Of a stretch of DNA of 64,000 nucleotides, positions 61,116-64,000 are shown one piece after another. Position 1 is the stretch's first letter, and each line of letters begins with the position of its first letter. Location: positions 6,381,754 to 6,445,753 of the forward strand of contig OZ024792.1 in assembly GCA_964017065.1 (NCBI GenBank). The letters are read 5' to 3'. This stretch comes from Haliclona indistincta. Taxonomy: Eukaryota > Porifera > Demospongiae > Haplosclerida > Chalinidae. The position numbers and the translations under genes are program-made. A model generated the notes under the pieces. The model was given only the letters and a program-made list of their open reading frames with translations. It had not been told where the DNA came from and searched no databases.

Positions 61116-62432
61116 ATGGCTTTGGCTGAGCTAACCGATAGTGAAGCTAGCTTTGATGGCTTGTATCTGGATGACTACTGTGAAGAGATTGAAATTGAAT
61201 GCGAAGACGAAGACGAACAGCAAACAACGGATCCGTGCGCTACTCCAAAGCGCCGTGGTAAAGGGAAAGCAAAATCCAAACGAGGTCCTACCACTAAGAA
61301 ACGGCGTTTGACGTTGAATAAGGAAGAGAAAGCGAGAGTTTTGCTGTCAATCCATGACGTGACGGTCGAGAATGTTGTTCTGCACGTTGACAAGACTTTA
61401 ACCAATGCAAGACACATTTTAGACAACAAGGCTAGACAAGATTTATGGAAGTCATTGCATAGTTCTAAACAGATAATCACTGAGCTGCTAAAGTCCCTGG
61501 TGAATCTATTCGCTGCTCTTTACAAGCATTGTGACAAAGGAAAAGATAAATATCTTAGATTTCAGCTTGAGTGGCACCGTTGCTGTAGTTTCTTTCTGTT
61601 GCCTTCTGGTGCCAGTTTATCTGATGCTGCAGCCAATCCTCCCAAAGAGGTGAATCTAATTTGTGTACAGCAGCAGTGGGCAGGGTACTGCGAGGGATTG
61701 TCTGTAGAAAAGAGTGTGAGAGATGCTATAATGGTATCTCTGTGCAGCGCTGTGCATGATTACCTTTTGAGGCGAGTATGTGATGTGCAAAAGTCATTGT
61801 TAACACCTGAGTCCAGTGTGTCTGTTTCCAGTGATATAGAATCTGTTTACTATCGATTTTGTGGAGCTGCAATCGCAAGTATGCTTCATTCAAGATATAC
61901 TAAATGTCAAACCTGTAAGAATGAGCAAAAGATAGGTTTAGATCAGGAGATACTAGTTTTGAAGAGTGTTCAGTGCGTAGATAAGAGTCATGTACCTGAA
62001 GAGCTACAATATCGTGACAGGGGACACATGTATTTTCCTTCCAAGAAGTTCCTAACGTTTTTGAGTAGACTTGACCGTTGTGTAATGGAAAATGCCAATG
62101 ATTCTGCTTTTAAAAAGTATGGTCCTGACATAATCAAAGTTGCAGTGAAAAAATTGGAGACTGCTCAAGAATTTCAACAACAGTTTAAATCGTTGATTAC
62201 AACCAGTTTAGTTGAACGGAATGCTGATGTGAATGTGCCTGAATTTGAGACGGCAATAACCAACGTGTATAAAGAACTTAGTCGAAAACTTTGTCATACT
62301 CGACTTGCTGAGTTTATTAGCGCCACTCAGCAAAATCTTGCAGCAGCTCAAGGAAAATCTACACTTGCTGGTCAAAATTTAAGGGATGAACTTCTGGCAT
62401 CACATGTAAAAACAAAGTCATTGCTACACTAA
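61116..62432 (+). CDS. Unrecognised 438-residue protein, possibly transposon-associated
   Basis: Single-exon frame from a good ATG to a stop. The N-terminus (residues 1-40) is strongly acidic and is followed by a lysine/arginine-rich stretch (KRRGKGKAKSKRG and TKKRRL), a likely nuclear localisation signal. The rest is mostly helical-looking. It has a CxxC pair (KCQTCKNEQ, about residue 270) and a C-terminal half rich in Q, K and L. No catalytic motif or known domain is recognised. It converges tail to tail with the transposase-like gene at 62481-64000, only 48 bp away, so it may be the second gene of the same mobile element. Its function is unknown. Confidence 0.65.
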   Translation: MALAELTDSEASFDGLYLDDYCEEIEIECEDEDEQQTTDPCATPKRRGKGKAKSKRGPTTKKRRLTLNKEEKARVLLSIHDVTVENVVLHVDKTLTNARHILDNKARQDLWKSLHSSKQIITELLKSLVNLFAALYKHCDKGKDKYLRFQLEWHRCCSFFLLPSGASLSDAAANPPKEVNLICVQQQWAGYCEGLSVEKSVRDAIMVSLCSAVHDYLLRRVCDVQKSLLTPESSVSVSSDIESVYYRFCGAAIASMLHSRYTKCQTCKNEQKIGLDQEILVLKSVQCVDKSHVPEELQYRDRGHMYFPSKKFLTFLSRLDRCVMENANDSAFKKYGPDIIKVAVKKLETAQEFQQQFKSLITTSLVERNADVNVPEFETAITNVYKELSRKLCHTRLAEFISATQQNLAAAQGKSTLAGQNLRDELLASHVKTKSLLH

Positions 62433-62480
62433 TAATAATAGCACATTGAACATAATAAATTAATAATATAAATTTCTTTT

Positions 62481-64000
62481 TTATTGTTCTTTCTTCTTTT
62501 CAGTTCTATCATACTGTTTCTTTTGTGAAGCTAATGATAGAGGCATGTCTCGATAGTATTTTCCACTGTGATGACAACTGTCTGTAACTGTTTTACTGCA
62601 AAGATATTTGGCTCTTGCAGTAGTGTAGTTGACACTATCGAGCTTGTTTCCACTTAAGAACTTATACTGACCGAAAAGTGTTTCTACAGCACTTCCTGAA
62701 ACTCTTAAAGGGCTTAAGTAATAGTCTGGGTAACGAATAAAAAAGTCCTGGCACAGTAGTTTAAATCCAAATACATCGATGCGTAGATTATCCCAAGCTG
62801 TAGTGATAGAGTGTACAAGTAATTTCAAAGCATCATTTGATTTGCTTACTTTGCCAAGATATAAATAACTTCTGTTCTGTATGAAAAGGATTGTATTTTT
62901 TGTCTAAATTGAAATTTCATAATGCAATTTTAGTATAGTATGAGCATTATTAATAAATAATTTATTATTACCTTTTTTCTGCAAAGACTCTACCCAGTTT
63001 AGAAAGAATGCATAGCCTTCATCAATGTTCTTAAGAACTTCACTGTCTTCACTTAGAATCTTTTCGTGACTGAGCAATCCTCTCTCGAAGATTTTGTTAC
63101 ATGCTTCCAAGTATTTCTTAGTGCATTGAACAGAAAGGGCATCAGCTGGAGCAGGTACTTGATTGGTGTAGTGAAACAATTCAGTCAACACCTGTTCCTG
63201 CTGTTTTAAAAATATTAAGAGACATTGTACCAAGTAACTAAAGTTAATACCTGCATCACTTTGGCTGGTGCCACATTTAACTTAGTCCATGAATCTCTAT
63301 TAACATACGCCTCTCTTAAGCGAGGCACCATCCTAGCAGCACCAGACTGCCTTCTCTCAACTTCCCGCCTGTACATGTCAATTATGGTCTGCCACCCAAA
63401 GTTGATGTCATCTAATTGAAATGACTTGGTGCCTCCTTTTTGTGATGAATACAACACATTTATCATATTCTTCAGCTATACACAAACAAATCAATAGAAA
63501 TCACACAAGTGCATACAGCTGATTTACCTGGTGGCTAGGACAAACTATCCAGAATACCAACCTTGATGGATCAAACGGGTTTTTAAAAGCAGGTTTTATC
63601 TCACTACTTCCATAGGCACCCTGAACCCCAGTTGTAGCTTTTACAACAGAGATATTTGATGCAGCTGCATCACAAACTAAAGCGTATGTTTTAAACCCAT
63701 ATAAATAAAATGCCTTCATTGACTCAAGTAAGCACGATAAAATAAACTTTCCCTCCAATGATCCAGAACTTGTAAAGTACGGACCAACAACATCAAAAGA
63801 CGATGTCAGGTCACGCCATAAAAATTGTAGAATGTATGTGGTTTGCTTTGAACGGCAGTCTGAGTCAATTAGCTTATATATATCAGACAGAGATGCCAGC
63901 TCCTCATGACTCATTGCAAGACCGACTAACTGATGACTGCGAGAATTCCACATTAACCGGCATACCACCTTTACCTCATCAAAAATAAGTACGCCGTCAC
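62481..64000 (-). CDS. P-element-type (RNase H-fold) transposase-like gene, 5' end beyond window
   Basis: Four minus-strand exons: 63528 to at least 63968, 63251-63475, about 62994-63200 (a second possible donor at 62972 would not keep frame), and 62481-62876 with the stop. Motifs: an ALVCDAAASN segment, where P-element-like enzymes have CDG(A)xxN; CPSHQ joined across an intron to LKNMIN, equivalent to the P/THAP9-type PPHLLKNIRN block; FGWQTIIDMY; and a C-terminal part containing SAVETLFGQYKFLSG. The order fits P-element/THAP9-like transposases as known in animals. The assignment is by motif recall only. An N-terminal THAP or other DNA-binding domain would lie outside the window. No internal stops are seen in the exons. 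Confidence 0.55.

Noticed and set aside
63225..63988. Plus-strand frames opposite the P-like transposase
   Set aside because: They are antisense shadows; the minus-strand exons have splice sites and recognisable motifs.

Overview
Kind of organism. This is animal nuclear DNA, most consistent with a demosponge such as Amphimedon queenslandica. That assignment is inference, because no marker gene fixes the species. The clues are genes of tens of small exons separated by introns of about 45-80 bp, immunoglobulin (Ig) and fibronectin type III (FN3) receptors, tandem-domain receptor tyrosine phosphatases, and many small mobile elements.

Main content (about 1.1-60.4 kb). Six plus-strand genes or gene remnants form one family of type I membrane receptors, here called A-F. 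A (1099-6725) is a 3' part with five FN3 domains. B (8396-13485) is complete: signal peptide, nine Ig, four FN3, transmembrane helix (TM) and a short tyrosine-rich tail. C (14017-25525) is complete: seventeen Ig, seven FN3, TM and two tyrosine phosphatase (PTP) domains. D (26930-37255) has a Thr/Ser-rich mucin-like N-terminus, fifteen FN3, TM and two PTP domains. E (38524-43581) has nine Ig, four FN3 and TM, with its tail cut by a transposon. F (45330-60440) has twenty-three Ig, eight FN3, TM and a tyrosine tail, and is interrupted by a retrotransposon fragment. The exon models were built by hand from splice sites; in B, C, D and E exon lengths and phases are consistent from start codon to stop.

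How the genes may work together (inference). A, B, E and F end in a tail with an ITAM-like YxxV-x9-YxxI pair followed by NPxY. C and D place tandem phosphatase domains under ectodomain exons of the same family. The locus therefore encodes matched kinase-substrate-type and phosphatase-type receptors with shared, modular ectodomains, a logic resembling paired activating and inhibitory immune receptors or an allorecognition locus.

Mobile DNA. A 3.5-kb element with a piggyBac-like transposase and identical 660-bp direct end repeats sits in an FN3 exon of A. A 5'-truncated Ty3/gypsy pol fragment sits in the same exon type of F. A Helitron-like foldback element sits in the tail exon of E. Further foldback copies and a MITE lie in intron 1 of D, and MITEs lie at 7408-8137 and 26379-26846.

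Right end (61.1-64.0 kb). An unrecognised 438-codon plus-strand ORF converges on a multi-exon minus-strand gene resembling P-element-type RNase H-fold transposases, which runs off the window.
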